The translations under genes were made by a program, and so were the position numbers. This document shows, in pieces, positions 37,804 to 46,327 of a stretch of DNA of 64,000 nucleotides (position 1 is its first letter; each line of letters opens with the position of its first letter). Source of the stretch: Bifidobacterium xylocopae (GTDB lineage Bacteria; Actinomycetota; Actinomycetes; Actinomycetales; Bifidobacteriaceae); the NCBI RefSeq assembly GCF_003315615.1, contig NZ_PDCH01000002.1, forward strand, positions 124,001-188,000, in the 5' to 3' direction. The notes under the pieces are model-generated. The model searched no databases and was not told where the DNA came from. It saw only the letters and a program-made list of their open reading frames with translations.

Positions 37804-39060
37804 ATGGCCGGAAGTATTTTCACCAAACGGAATGCAGGATTGCTTGCGGGTGTATTCACCTTGGCCATGCTCTCCCGCTTCGATTCGATCATTTCACCGT
37901 CCATCGCATCGATTCAGGCATCCTTCCCCAACGCCGAACCGTCAACGGTTGAGTCGATCGCTACGGTTGGAGCCACCGCGGCGGTGGTCTCGGCCTTGCT
38001 GTTCGGCAAGCTGATGGAGTGGCTGACCTTTAAAGCCGCGGGGATGATCTCCTGTGCTTTCATAGCATTTGGCGGCCTGATGCCCTTGGCCTTCCACTCC
38101 AGTGTGGGTCAGTTGCTGCTGTTCGCTGTCATCGCCGGTTTCGGCGCCGGCATCCTGACAACTGTCCTGCCCAGTCTCACCGCACGTTTCTTTCATGGCA
38201 GCCAACTCTCGGGACTGATGGGCAAGGTTCTGGCCATGCAGGACGGGTCCTCCATGGTTGTCCTGGCCGTCGGTGGCCTATTGGCCGCGGGCGGGTGGAT
38301 TCGCAACTATTGGCTCTATGGACTGGCCTTGCTGGGCTTGGTCCTGGTCGCCGTGTTCGTCCCTGGTGTCAATGCGGCCGACCCCGAGCAGGTCTTCACC
38401 GATCAACCCGTCAAGGCAGGTGCTGATGCGGTTGCCGCTTCCGACGGCGATCAGGCAGGGGCGGGCCGGCGTAAGCAGAGTGTACCGGCTTTGGCGGTCT
38501 GCATCCTCATCGGCTTCCTCAGCATCTTCCTGGTGGCTGTGCTGTACAACAAGCTTTCGGTCTATATAGCTCAATACCATCTGGGCGGCGCGGATGCGTC
38601 CGGTTTCGCCCTCATGTTCAACACCGGCTCTTCGGTTGTGATTGGTCTTTCAATCAACCGTCTACGGCATTTCCTCCGCGATTACACCCTCCCCTTCGCT
38701 TTCGTCCTGATGGCCGTGGGGGCGCTTGTCCTGCTCGCCACCCATGCCTTCCCTCTGGCCTGCCTGGCGGCCTTCCTGGTGGGTTCGGGCTCGGCGGTCA
38801 TCATGGCTTCCTGCCCCTTCCTGCTTTCCAACCTGGCGGAGCGGCGTCGTTATCCGCTGGTCATGGGTGTTTTTTCCGCGATGACCAGCCTCGGCTTCAC
38901 CGCGTCGACGTGGGTTTTCAAACTGGCGGCCGACTTCCTGGGCGGCGATCCTCTCCAGGTCAGCCTGTGGGGGATGGTCCTCATCGCGCTCGTCGCGGCT
39001 GGGGCTTTGGCGCTGGGGCGTTTCCAGCCACGCATCGAAGCCCGGTACATACCACGGTGA
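37804..39060 (+). CDS. MFS transporter
   Basis: Homology starts at MAGSIFTKRNAGLLAG, so the ATG at 37804 (GGGAG upstream) is used although the frame is open to 37738. The 418-residue protein has about 12 membrane segments with a hydrophilic central loop (ADAVAASDGDQAGAGRRK). It resembles the CynX/NimT-like or sugar-type MFS permeases with two symmetrical halves. No substrate can be named. The upstream perfect TGTGA-N6-TCACA site suggests control by a cAMP-receptor-type regulator, consistent with a carbon-source carrier. Confidence 0.82.
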   Translation: MAGSIFTKRNAGLLAGVFTLAMLSRFDSIISPSIASIQASFPNAEPSTVESIATVGATAAVVSALLFGKLMEWLTFKAAGMISCAFIAFGGLMPLAFHSSVGQLLLFAVIAGFGAGILTTVLPSLTARFFHGSQLSGLMGKVLAMQDGSSMVVLAVGGLLAAGGWIRNYWLYGLALLGLVLVAVFVPGVNAADPEQVFTDQPVKAGADAVAASDGDQAGAGRRKQSVPALAVCILIGFLSIFLVAVLYNKLSVYIAQYHLGGADASGFALMFNTGSSVVIGLSINRLRHFLRDYTLPFAFVLMAVGALVLLATHAFPLACLAAFLVGSGSAVIMASCPFLLSNLAERRRYPLVMGVFSAMTSLGFTASTWVFKLAADFLGGDPLQVSLWGMVLIALVAAGALALGRFQPRIEARYIPR

Positions 39061-39083
39061 TGGGTCGGCGGAGGCAGGTCCAG

Positions 39084-39746
39084 TTACCGGGAGACGAAAG
39101 GGTTGTCGTTGATGATATAGCGGCGTAGCCGTTGCTTGGCTTTGGATATGCCGATTCGAGGCGTCGACTCGATATGCTCGCCAGGTTCCAGGGGTGCGGC
39201 GACCAGGCGGAGGGGAGGCAGTCGCAGGTCGTGGCCATAGAGGGTCTTGTCGATTGCCAAGGCCTGGCATAGTTTGGCCGGACCGTTGGTAAGGTCGCGG
39301 ATTGCGTGCGTGCCATGACGGTGTGCGCTCAGGATGTCAGCACCGGCCATGGGTTCAGCGGCACGAATCAGGACTCCAGCGCCAAAGCCGTCCGCTTCGC
39401 AGACGATGTTGCAGCAATAATGCATGCCATAGGTGAAGTAGACGTAGAGATGACCGAAAGGCCCGAACATGGCTCGATTCCGCTCGCTCAGGCCATGGTA
39501 AGCATGTGAGGCGGGGTCCTCCTGGTCGTAGGCTTCAGTCTCCACTATGCGTACAGTCGCCTGGCCGCCGTCTTCGTAATCGCGAACCAGGAGACAGCCG
39601 AGGAGCCGCTGGGCCGCCTCATCCACGGGGCCGTCCAGGAAGTCAGGGAAGGTACTGGTGCCTGTGTGTGCAGGAAATCGCACAGGGACGCGGGTTATGG
39701 CAGCCACTCCATTACTCCTCGTTGCAGGCCGCTTATGGTCGTTCAT
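39084..39746 (-). CDS. mpg: 3-methyladenine DNA glycosylase (AAG/MPG family)
   Basis: The protein shows the AAG fold signature: LLGCLLVR, RIVETEAYDQEDPASHAYHGLSERN (with the catalytic Glu), FGHLYVYFTYGMHYCCNIV, GVLIRAAEP and LTNGPAKLCQAL. It excises alkylated purines such as 3-methyladenine and hypoxanthine from DNA as the first step of base excision repair. The ATG at 39746 gives 220 residues, the usual size; a GTG at 39797 would add 17. It faces the MFS gene convergently across 23 bp. Confidence 0.93.
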   Translation of the reverse strand: MNDHKRPATRSNGVAAITRVPVRFPAHTGTSTFPDFLDGPVDEAAQRLLGCLLVRDYEDGGQATVRIVETEAYDQEDPASHAYHGLSERNRAMFGPFGHLYVYFTYGMHYCCNIVCEADGFGAGVLIRAAEPMAGADILSAHRHGTHAIRDLTNGPAKLCQALAIDKTLYGHDLRLPPLRLVAAPLEPGEHIESTPRIGISKAKQRLRRYIINDNPFVSR

Positions 39747-39920
39747 GCTGTCCAATCCTATACCGCACCACTGCGCCCGCTTCCGCCGTGCGATCACGGC
39801 TCCGCTTGGGTCGAATCGGATCCTTCGAAGGTCAGCCGGTGGCGGACGGGGCGGAATGTCGCGGCGCGTCTTGCTATTCTCGCTTGGATGACTTATCCCA
39901 ACGATCCGGAGGATGTGACC

Positions 39921-40163
39921 ATGCGTCCGCTACAGGCCACTGACCTGGACGCGACCATGGAACGGCATATCAGAATCAAAGCGCTGTTGGAAAGGCGGAA
40001 AGACGCCATCTTGGAGCAGCTTGACGATCCCGGTCTGGACCCCGGCCGCCGTAGCCGACTCGAAGCACGCAAGGAGGACGTCAAGAGGGACATAGCCTCG
40101 ATCAGGGTGTGGGGGAGTGAAAGGGATTATGAGCGCATGTGGAGGAAGTATCAGAAGGGATAA
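39921..40163 (+). CDS. Small conserved-looking hypothetical protein, charged helix-rich
   Basis: GGAGG at 39908-39912 is ideally placed for the ATG at 39921, giving 80 residues (MRPLQATDLDATMERHIRI...). The sequence is rich in Arg, Lys, Asp and Glu and reads as two amphipathic helices with a Pro/Gly turn (LDDPGLDPGRRSR). No domain is recognised and no catalytic motif is visible. An upstream ATG at 39888 is in frame but lacks a Shine-Dalgarno. Composition and RBS support a real gene. Confidence 0.6.
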   Translation: MRPLQATDLDATMERHIRIKALLERRKDAILEQLDDPGLDPGRRSRLEARKEDVKRDIASIRVWGSERDYERMWRKYQKG

Positions 40164-40241
40164 CGGTATCTCGGCTCACTCTGCAAGTCATGGGGTACTG
40201 CGATGCCGCGAATTTGAAGCTTTTGCGTTTGCCGGATCATG

Positions 40242-40252
40242 CCCCCCCCCCC
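40242..40252 (+). repeat. Poly-C tract (C11)
   Basis: Eleven consecutive C residues lie 30 bp downstream of tRNA-Arg on its strand (read as G11 there). It is one of three long C tracts in intergenic DNA of this window and prone to slippage. Confidence 0.9.
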
Positions 40253-40281
40253 ACTTCCCGCTCGGGAGTATGGATTGTGCC

Positions 40282-40358
40282 TGGTGACCCCGGCCGGACT
40301 CGAACCGGCGACCTACAGATTAGAAGTCAGTTGCTCTATCCAGCTGAGCTACGGGGCC
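40282..40358 (-). tRNA. tRNA-Arg (TCT anticodon)
   Basis: On the minus strand the cloverleaf has acceptor GGCCCCG/CGGGGTC with discriminator A and an encoded CCA, D arm GCTC/GAGC, and anticodon loop CTTCTAA with anticodon TCT. The T arm is GCCGG/CCGGC with TTCGAGT. It reads AGA codons. Confidence 0.96.
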
Positions 40359-40565
40359 GAACCCTTATATTCTAACCATGCCGTTTCGCTTGCGTGCTGG
40401 CGGCGCGTCATGTGGCTGCCCAGGCCCATGCCTTACGCCCTGGGAGTACGGAGCGGGTTCCGGGCATGGCGGGGCGGGTTGCCCCTGCGCTATGGTGGCA
40501 GCGTAGGGAACGCGGCCGTCAGCTGCGGATTCGAACAGTTGGCGTGACGGCTGGGGGAGGAGACC

Positions 40566-40967
40566 ATGACAGAACGGACCCCGCGGCAAACCAGGCAGAA
40601 AGAGGCCATACGCCGAGTTCTTCGTGCACAGAGTGAGTTCGTCTCCGCCCAGGAGTTGCACACGCTTCTGGAACAGGCGGGAGAACCCGTCGGGCTGGCG
40701 ACCGTCTACCGCCAGTTGGCGGCCTTGGCCAAAAGCGGTTCCGTCGACACCATCGAGCACAAAGGTTCCCAGCTTTACCGCCTGTGTGCGGCCCAGCGCC
40801 GACACCACCACCATCTGGTCTGCGAATCCTGTGGCCGGACAGTGGAGATTGACCCGCCGAATGAGGAATGGCTGCGCTCCTTGGCGTCGGCCCAAGGCTT
40901 TACGGTGGCCTCCCACACACTGGAGGTCTATGGGCTTTGTTCAGCCTGTCAGGGGCTGCTTGCCTAG
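40566..40967 (+). CDS. Fur-family metalloregulator, Zur-like
   Basis: This 133-residue protein has the Fur winged helix (VGLATVYRQLAALAKSGSV), the metal-site HHHHLVCESCG and the second structural zinc pair CSAC near the C terminus. In actinobacteria this form with a short N terminus is often Zur. A zinc-type solute-binding lipoprotein gene at 45.3 kb supports that reading but is not adjacent. Its stop codon overlaps the stop of the convergent MprF-like gene (shared CTAG). Confidence 0.87.
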   Translation: MTERTPRQTRQKEAIRRVLRAQSEFVSAQELHTLLEQAGEPVGLATVYRQLAALAKSGSVDTIEHKGSQLYRLCAAQRRHHHHLVCESCGRTVEIDPPNEEWLRSLASAQGFTVASHTLEVYGLCSACQGLLA

Positions 40968-43732
40968 CCCTTCGCCTTGTCTGGCTCCTGGGCGTCTTCC
41001 GGTTCATTGGGGGTGTGCGTCTCCGTAGGCGCTGTCCGAGGCGCTGGGGTCGTCTGTTCCTTATGGTTTGCCCTGCCATGGTTGTCGGAGTCGGTTTTGC
41101 CTGTGCCGGCTTTGTCCTTACCGTGTCTTCCGGCTTTGTCTTCCTTGGCTGGCCGAAGGGTCTTAAGCGCCTCCAGGGCCTGTGACGCCTTCAAATCGGG
41201 CAGGTACGCCTGCAGGACAGCCAGGCCGATTTGGACCAGCTGTGCCGGGTCGGGGTAGCAGATGTAGACAGGGTGTTCGGATGGCTGGAACTTCTTCTTG
41301 AAGAAGAACAGAGACTTGAAGCCGTATGCCGGTTCCATCAGGTCGGCCAGCAGCTGCATGGCGTGTTGGAGGATGAGCGGTGTGTTCTCGCCCTGGTTGT
41401 CACGTTCGGGGTTCATTCCCGCCAGGGGCGCGGCGGACAGGCTCATGAACTCCACCTGTCCTTCGTCCCGAAGCCGTTCGGCCATGCGGGCGATCAGGAA
41501 CTCCATGATCCCGTTGGGTGAGTCGGTCCGGTGGCGCATGAAGTCCAAGGTCCAACCGATCACCTTGCCTTCGCGATAGGTGGGCATCCAGGAGGTGACA
41601 CCCAGGACCGTGCCCTCGGAATCGATCGCGTACAGCAGTGCCACGCGGGGGTCGCGCAGCTCGTCGAGGCCACCCAGGGTGAACTTCATTTCGGGCAGGG
41701 CCTTGAGTTCGGCCCACTGTTCGGAGATGGCCACGATCTGTGACTGCACGTCCCATGGGGCGTCGTTGAATGTGGACAGCTCGTCGTGGTAGCCGCTCTT
41801 TTTGGCCTTGTTGATGGCCGTACGGATGTCCTGCCATTTCTTGCCGCGCGTCTCCCACTCCGAAGGTGTGACCACCATTTCTGAGCCCACCTCGAGAGAG
41901 GTCCATCCGTGTGCGGTCAACTCGTCGCGCTGACCCTTGTGGATGGAGTAGAAGACCGGCGACCAGGAGTGATCGGTGCAATAGTGCCAGAACTCGTGCA
42001 GGTCCGCCGTGTACTCGTCCGGATCCCCGAAGGGGCCGGTGGTGGTCAGTGCGATGCCGTGCAGGACCCGGTAGGCGATGGCCGATCGTCCGGAGGGGGA
42101 GAACCAGTAGTTGTTGCCTTCCCAGGTGGTCATGAAAGTCATGGATTCGCCTCCGGCCTCGACCAGGGTGTTGGCCTCCAGCCGCTCGTTCTCGTTTTGG
42201 AGCACCGAGCTACGCATCCAGGAGAGCAGGACCGCCAGTACGATCAGCCAGAAGACGAAGCCGACGGCGTTGTTGATCACCAGACCGGTGAGGGTGTGGG
42301 GTATGAAGCGGGGGCGGAAGCGGCTGGCTACGCCATTGGTCAGGTAGCGGGTCGGCAGTTCGGCCAGAGCCATGGTGAGTGTGGGTCTGGGTTTGAAGGA
42401 GCCGGGTGAAAGGGTGACTGCGGAAAGGTAGAGGGCGGCTGTGGCCAGTGCAGCCAGAGCTATGACAGTGGAGCCTGCGCGTAGACGGCTGGGTTTGGTG
42501 CGTACCGGGAAATAGCGCATGTAGCGGCAGATGAAGTAAGCAAACACCAGGGGTGGCATGGCTATGGCCAACAGCGAGGGGATGGCGCCGTGGCGCACCG
42601 CCCTGGTCAGGCCCTCACCCATGGTCAGGGGGACCAGCAGGTAGTAGACCACGGCTAGAGCCACGGTCAGACCGTTGAGGACCAGGCTGGTCATGGCCGC
42701 GACACGGCGACCGTGGTATATGCCCCAGGAGACGACCAGCATGACTGCGGTGGGAACCAGGAGGCCGACGAAGGTCGAGGCGGTCACGGGGCGCGTCAGA
42801 CCGTACTGGGCATAGCAGGAGGCTTCGGAGTTGGTCCGCAGGCAGGCGGCGAGTCTGATGGTGCTGCTGGGGCCTGGACCCATGAACATACCCAGCGGGG
42901 TGAATACGCCGGCGCGCACTTTCGAGGAGGCCGTGATGATCGGCCCCAGGGCCAGGACCGTGGAGATGGCTCCCAACATGTGGCGGGTCTCGTAGGAGGA
43001 GCGCCGTCCGGCAAGGGCGCGGTCGGTGATGGGGCCATGCCAGATCCGACCGGTCAGGTGTCCGATCAGAGCGGCGGCGAGGGCGCAGTAATTGCCGGGA
43101 TTTCCGGTGTACAGCACCAGTAGGATCAACGAGGTATAGCCGATCAGATTGATTCGTCGCCGCCACAGGAGGTTGCTGAAGGCGCCGGCGGCCATCAGGG
43201 CCCCAATCACCAGGATCACCGGGTTGAGCGACATCGGTATGCGCACAAACCATGGCCAGTGGGATTGCACGTCGTTGATGGCGGCGCAGATGGCCAGGCC
43301 GGCCGCGGCGCCGGAGACAGCCGAGATGAGCGAGGCCAGGATCATCCGCCTGCGGCCCAGCCTGGTCTCGGCTATGCACAGGATCAGGAGGACCAGGGCT
43401 GCGTCGATGATGAGCTGGAGGGGGCCGGAGGTGACGAAGAGTGTGGTCAGGAGCTTGCCGAACTGCTCCGTGAGACCGGGCTGGTGGGGGACGCCACCCT
43501 GTGAGGGCGGGGTCGGCCTGGTCAGGAAGTCCGCCAACGGCATGCCGGCGCGCTTGGCTCGTGGCACTTTCAGCAGCAGGTATGCCAGCCATGCGAACGC
43601 GTTGATGACCACCAGGGCAAGGGTGGAGCAGACGGCCACGGCATGGAGGCGCAGCCAGTGCCTCAGGTCGTCCATGAGGACGGACAGGGCGGATTTCTCC
43701 ATGCTGCTGGGTCCTACGTGCGTTGCGCTCAT
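40964..43732 (-). CDS. DUF2156 / MprF-like membrane protein (aminoacyl-phosphatidylglycerol synthase type)
   Basis: The 922-residue protein has an N-terminal membrane region of a dozen or so segments (to about residue 500). A cytoplasmic GNAT-like DUF2156 domain of the MprF C-terminal kind follows (EGNNYWFSPSGRSAIAYRVLHGIALTTTGPFGDPDE, NGIMEFLIARMAERL, MSLSAAPLAG). The tail of ~70 residues is highly charged and Pro/Thr-rich. MprF proteins transfer Lys or Ala from tRNA to phosphatidylglycerol and flip it, lowering negative surface charge. The gene behind it encodes a membrane alpha/beta hydrolase. Amino-acid specificity cannot be told. An alternative start is Met11. Confidence 0.83.
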   Translation of the reverse strand: MSATHVGPSSMEKSALSVLMDDLRHWLRLHAVAVCSTLALVVINAFAWLAYLLLKVPRAKRAGMPLADFLTRPTPPSQGGVPHQPGLTEQFGKLLTTLFVTSGPLQLIIDAALVLLILCIAETRLGRRRMILASLISAVSGAAAGLAICAAINDVQSHWPWFVRIPMSLNPVILVIGALMAAGAFSNLLWRRRINLIGYTSLILLVLYTGNPGNYCALAAALIGHLTGRIWHGPITDRALAGRRSSYETRHMLGAISTVLALGPIITASSKVRAGVFTPLGMFMGPGPSSTIRLAACLRTNSEASCYAQYGLTRPVTASTFVGLLVPTAVMLVVSWGIYHGRRVAAMTSLVLNGLTVALAVVYYLLVPLTMGEGLTRAVRHGAIPSLLAIAMPPLVFAYFICRYMRYFPVRTKPSRLRAGSTVIALAALATAALYLSAVTLSPGSFKPRPTLTMALAELPTRYLTNGVASRFRPRFIPHTLTGLVINNAVGFVFWLIVLAVLLSWMRSSVLQNENERLEANTLVEAGGESMTFMTTWEGNNYWFSPSGRSAIAYRVLHGIALTTTGPFGDPDEYTADLHEFWHYCTDHSWSPVFYSIHKGQRDELTAHGWTSLEVGSEMVVTPSEWETRGKKWQDIRTAINKAKKSGYHDELSTFNDAPWDVQSQIVAISEQWAELKALPEMKFTLGGLDELRDPRVALLYAIDSEGTVLGVTSWMPTYREGKVIGWTLDFMRHRTDSPNGIMEFLIARMAERLRDEGQVEFMSLSAAPLAGMNPERDNQGENTPLILQHAMQLLADLMEPAYGFKSLFFFKKKFQPSEHPVYICYPDPAQLVQIGLAVLQAYLPDLKASQALEALKTLRPAKEDKAGRHGKDKAGTGKTDSDNHGRANHKEQTTPAPRTAPTETHTPNEPEDAQEPDKAKG

Positions 43733-43749
43733 GCTTGCTCTTTTCGTTC

Positions 43750-45117
43750 CTACTTGTTGATGCTGATACGTCTGATGCCGCTGTATTGGTCAAGATCTTT
43801 GGACATGGGCCCCAAGCCCATCCGCTCACCCATCCACTCCAGGCCCGGTTGCCAGCTCGCCTTGACCGCGTGCCAGTCGTGACCGCTGTCCTTGGCCACG
43901 ACCGCCTCGACGTCCATGCCGGCCTTGTAGGCCGCCTGGGCGATTTCGGTCATGCTGCGGATGGACTCGGGGTCGCGTTCCCCCGCTCCGGTGAAGAGGA
44001 GCTGATGGGATGGGGCGTGGCGTGCGATGGCCGTGGTCGGGACCTGAGCCTGGAAGGCTTGCGCATCGCCATGGAAATAGTCGCGAATCATCGCGTCCTT
44101 GGATCCCTGCTTGGGTTCAAGCTCTCCGTCGGCCGGCAGCATGGCACCATAGATGTGAGGGTGGCGGGGGGCCAGCTGCGTAGAGCAGGTCCCACCCTGG
44201 GAGAAGCCGCCGATGGCCCACATACCGGCATTCGTGGCTACGGGAAGGTTGCTTTTGATCCAGTCGGGCACATCACGGGTTAGGTAGGTCTCGGCCTTGC
44301 CGTACACCGGCGAATCCACGCACAGGCTGTTGCGTTTGGATCCTCCGTTCTGGTCGGGGGAGACGACGATTGGAGCCAGGCCGTTGTGCCTGGATGCATA
44401 GGCGTCCAGCATGCCTTGGATGCCGCCGGCGGTGAACAGTCGATCAGGGGACCCGGGCTGGCCGGCCAGGAGAACGAAGACCGGCAGGGCGGGTGGCTGG
44501 TCACTCAGGGCCGCCGGCGGTAGGTAGATGTCGGCTGTGCGGGCGCCGAAGCGGGAGATATGGTTCGGGATATCGAAGGAATAGGACTTTCCCTTGGAGG
44601 GGTGTCGGGGGACCTGGCCTTTAGCGGCCAGTTCCCGCCATTGCTTGACGCTCATCCGGGCCTTGGCCGGTTGCGTGGGGGCGAGACGGGGATAGATGGG
44701 TACCGCGAAGACGGAACCAAGGGTGGTGTATTCGCCATAGATCATGTCCACCCGTAGTGCGGTGGCCAGGATGACCGGCAGGATCATCAGCGATGCCAGG
44801 ACGCGCCTGAATCCATGATTCAGGACAAGGCTGGCGATTACGAAGCCCATGGCCGCGAACCCTGCTGCGACGGCCCAGATGACCAACCAGCCCAGGCTTA
44901 CGTCGAAGAGCATGAACACATCTGAGACCAGCCAGGTCGCCAGTAGACCCGCCGCACCCACGGTCAGGGTCGTGATGAGCTCGCGGGTCAGAGCCTTCCA
45001 TCTGCGTTCGACGAGTTGGGTGATGAGCAGCGCCAGCAGCCCCAGGCCGGCCAGGCCGAACACGGCGAACGGGAGCCAGCCTATGAGCAGGTGGATCCTG
45101 GCAAACCATTTGAGCAT
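43750..45117 (-). CDS. Membrane-anchored alpha/beta hydrolase (esterase-D/mycolyltransferase-like)
   Basis: The 455-residue protein has four membrane segments in the first ~130 residues and then an extracytoplasmic alpha/beta hydrolase. The nucleophile elbow is GGFSQGGTCS, and a late DSGHDW holds the His. It resembles secreted esterase-D and Ag85-like proteins. It lies 17 bp upstream of the MprF-like gene on the same strand, so they form an operon. In enterococci and pseudomonads a hydrolase encoded next to an aminoacyl-PG synthase removes the amino acid from the lipid; the same role is inferred here. Confidence 0.78.
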   Translation of the reverse strand: MLKWFARIHLLIGWLPFAVFGLAGLGLLALLITQLVERRWKALTRELITTLTVGAAGLLATWLVSDVFMLFDVSLGWLVIWAVAAGFAAMGFVIASLVLNHGFRRVLASLMILPVILATALRVDMIYGEYTTLGSVFAVPIYPRLAPTQPAKARMSVKQWRELAAKGQVPRHPSKGKSYSFDIPNHISRFGARTADIYLPPAALSDQPPALPVFVLLAGQPGSPDRLFTAGGIQGMLDAYASRHNGLAPIVVSPDQNGGSKRNSLCVDSPVYGKAETYLTRDVPDWIKSNLPVATNAGMWAIGGFSQGGTCSTQLAPRHPHIYGAMLPADGELEPKQGSKDAMIRDYFHGDAQAFQAQVPTTAIARHAPSHQLLFTGAGERDPESIRSMTEIAQAAYKAGMDVEAVVAKDSGHDWHAVKASWQPGLEWMGERMGLGPMSKDLDQYSGIRRISINK

Positions 45118-45244
45118 GACGACCTTTCCTCCCCATCAGTCTATCCCCGGCAACGATTGCTCCGGCGGTCATGGAGCGTCCCAGTCGGCACGGGAGCTTA
45201 TCACGGGGCCCGGAGCGGAGCGGCGGTCCGGTGGTGCTTGCTAT

Positions 45245-45260
45245 GGTTAATGATAACAAG
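45245..45260 (+). promoter_or_regulatory. Possible Zur-like operator before the ZnuA-like gene
   Basis: GGTTAATGATAACAAG has GTTA/TAAC ends around an AT-rich centre, about 70 bp before the start of a zinc-type binding protein. It resembles AT-rich Fur/Zur boxes only loosely. Confidence 0.3.
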
Positions 45261-45329
45261 TCTCAATAATGCGCCGGCGGGGGTTCACGAGCTTCTGCCT
45301 ATGAGAGAGAAGAACATGGAGGCAGGCGA

Positions 45330-46250
45330 GTGTCGAATGGACGAGCCCTTGCGTATGCGGAACGGATTCTGTGTCGGTCACGGCCCATTCTGGGGGCTGT
45401 CCTGGCCATGGCCTTGATTCTGCCGTTGGCTGGTTGCGGGGCGGCCAAGAGCGCGAGCGGTCCGATATCGGTCGTCTCCGGCATCGGGCAGTGGGCCTCC
45501 ATGGCCAGGCAGTTGGGGGGGGACAAGGTCGATGCCCGACCGGTGATCGCCAATCCCAATGCCGATGCACATGACTACGAGCCAACCACCCAGGATATCG
45601 CCCTGATCGGCCGGGCGGACCTGGTCGTGGTGAACGGGGCCGGTTATGACGCCTGGGCCGGGAAGGCGGCCGATGCCGCGGAGGTCATGTCGGTCAATGT
45701 GGCGGACAGCTCGGGGCACAAGTCCGGCGATAACCCTCACCTGTGGTTCTCGTCCCAGGCCAGGGCCAAGGCCGCCCGCGCGATCAGCTTGGCTTACCAG
45801 GAGCTGCGGCCCGCCGATAAGGACTATTTCAGCCACAGGTACAAGCTCTGGCAGGAGGGGGAGCGCGATCTCTCCGAGCGCATGGAACAGGCCGCCGTCC
45901 GCATCGGGGGAGGGGGTTACGCGGCCACGGAGTCGGCCGCCGACTATCTGGCACAAGATCTTGGGCTGTCGGATCGCACGCCCGCCGGGTATCTGCGTGC
46001 AGCCGCGAACGAAAGCGAACCATCCCCGGCCGACATTCAGGAATTCAACGGGGTGCTGTCCTCTTCGCAGGTCAAGCTTCTGGTCTTCAATGACCAGGAG
46101 GCCAACGAGATCAGCAGACAGCTGGTCTCAGCGGCGGACCGGGCCGGGCTGCCGGTTGTGCGGGTCAGCGAGCAGATGCCGGCCCGGTTCGTGAATCTGG
46201 AGGATTGGATCGGCGACCTGGCCGATGCTTTCGGCCGGGCTGCCGACTGA
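45330..46250 (+). CDS. znuA: ZnuA-like metal ABC transporter solute-binding lipoprotein (orphan)
   Basis: The GTG at 45330 has GGAGG upstream. The 306-residue precursor has a lipoprotein signal ending in LPLAGCG. Metal-site residues are seen in NADAHDYEPT and DNPHLWFSS (both His), as in cluster 9 proteins of zinc or manganese importers; the late NDQEANEISRQ takes the place of the usual His/Glu ligand segment. No znuB or znuC gene is adjacent, so it would pair with a permease elsewhere. A Zur-like regulator gene lies 4.4 kb away. Confidence 0.85.
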   Translation: MSNGRALAYAERILCRSRPILGAVLAMALILPLAGCGAAKSASGPISVVSGIGQWASMARQLGGDKVDARPVIANPNADAHDYEPTTQDIALIGRADLVVVNGAGYDAWAGKAADAAEVMSVNVADSSGHKSGDNPHLWFSSQARAKAARAISLAYQELRPADKDYFSHRYKLWQEGERDLSERMEQAAVRIGGGGYAATESAADYLAQDLGLSDRTPAGYLRAAANESEPSPADIQEFNGVLSSSQVKLLVFNDQEANEISRQLVSAADRAGLPVVRVSEQMPARFVNLEDWIGDLADAFGRAAD

Positions 46251-46327
46251 ATGACGAGCCAGGCAGTGGGAGCCCCGCGTTCACTGGTCGGGGGCCTTGT
46301 CTTGGAGACTATGGAGAATGGGCCACT

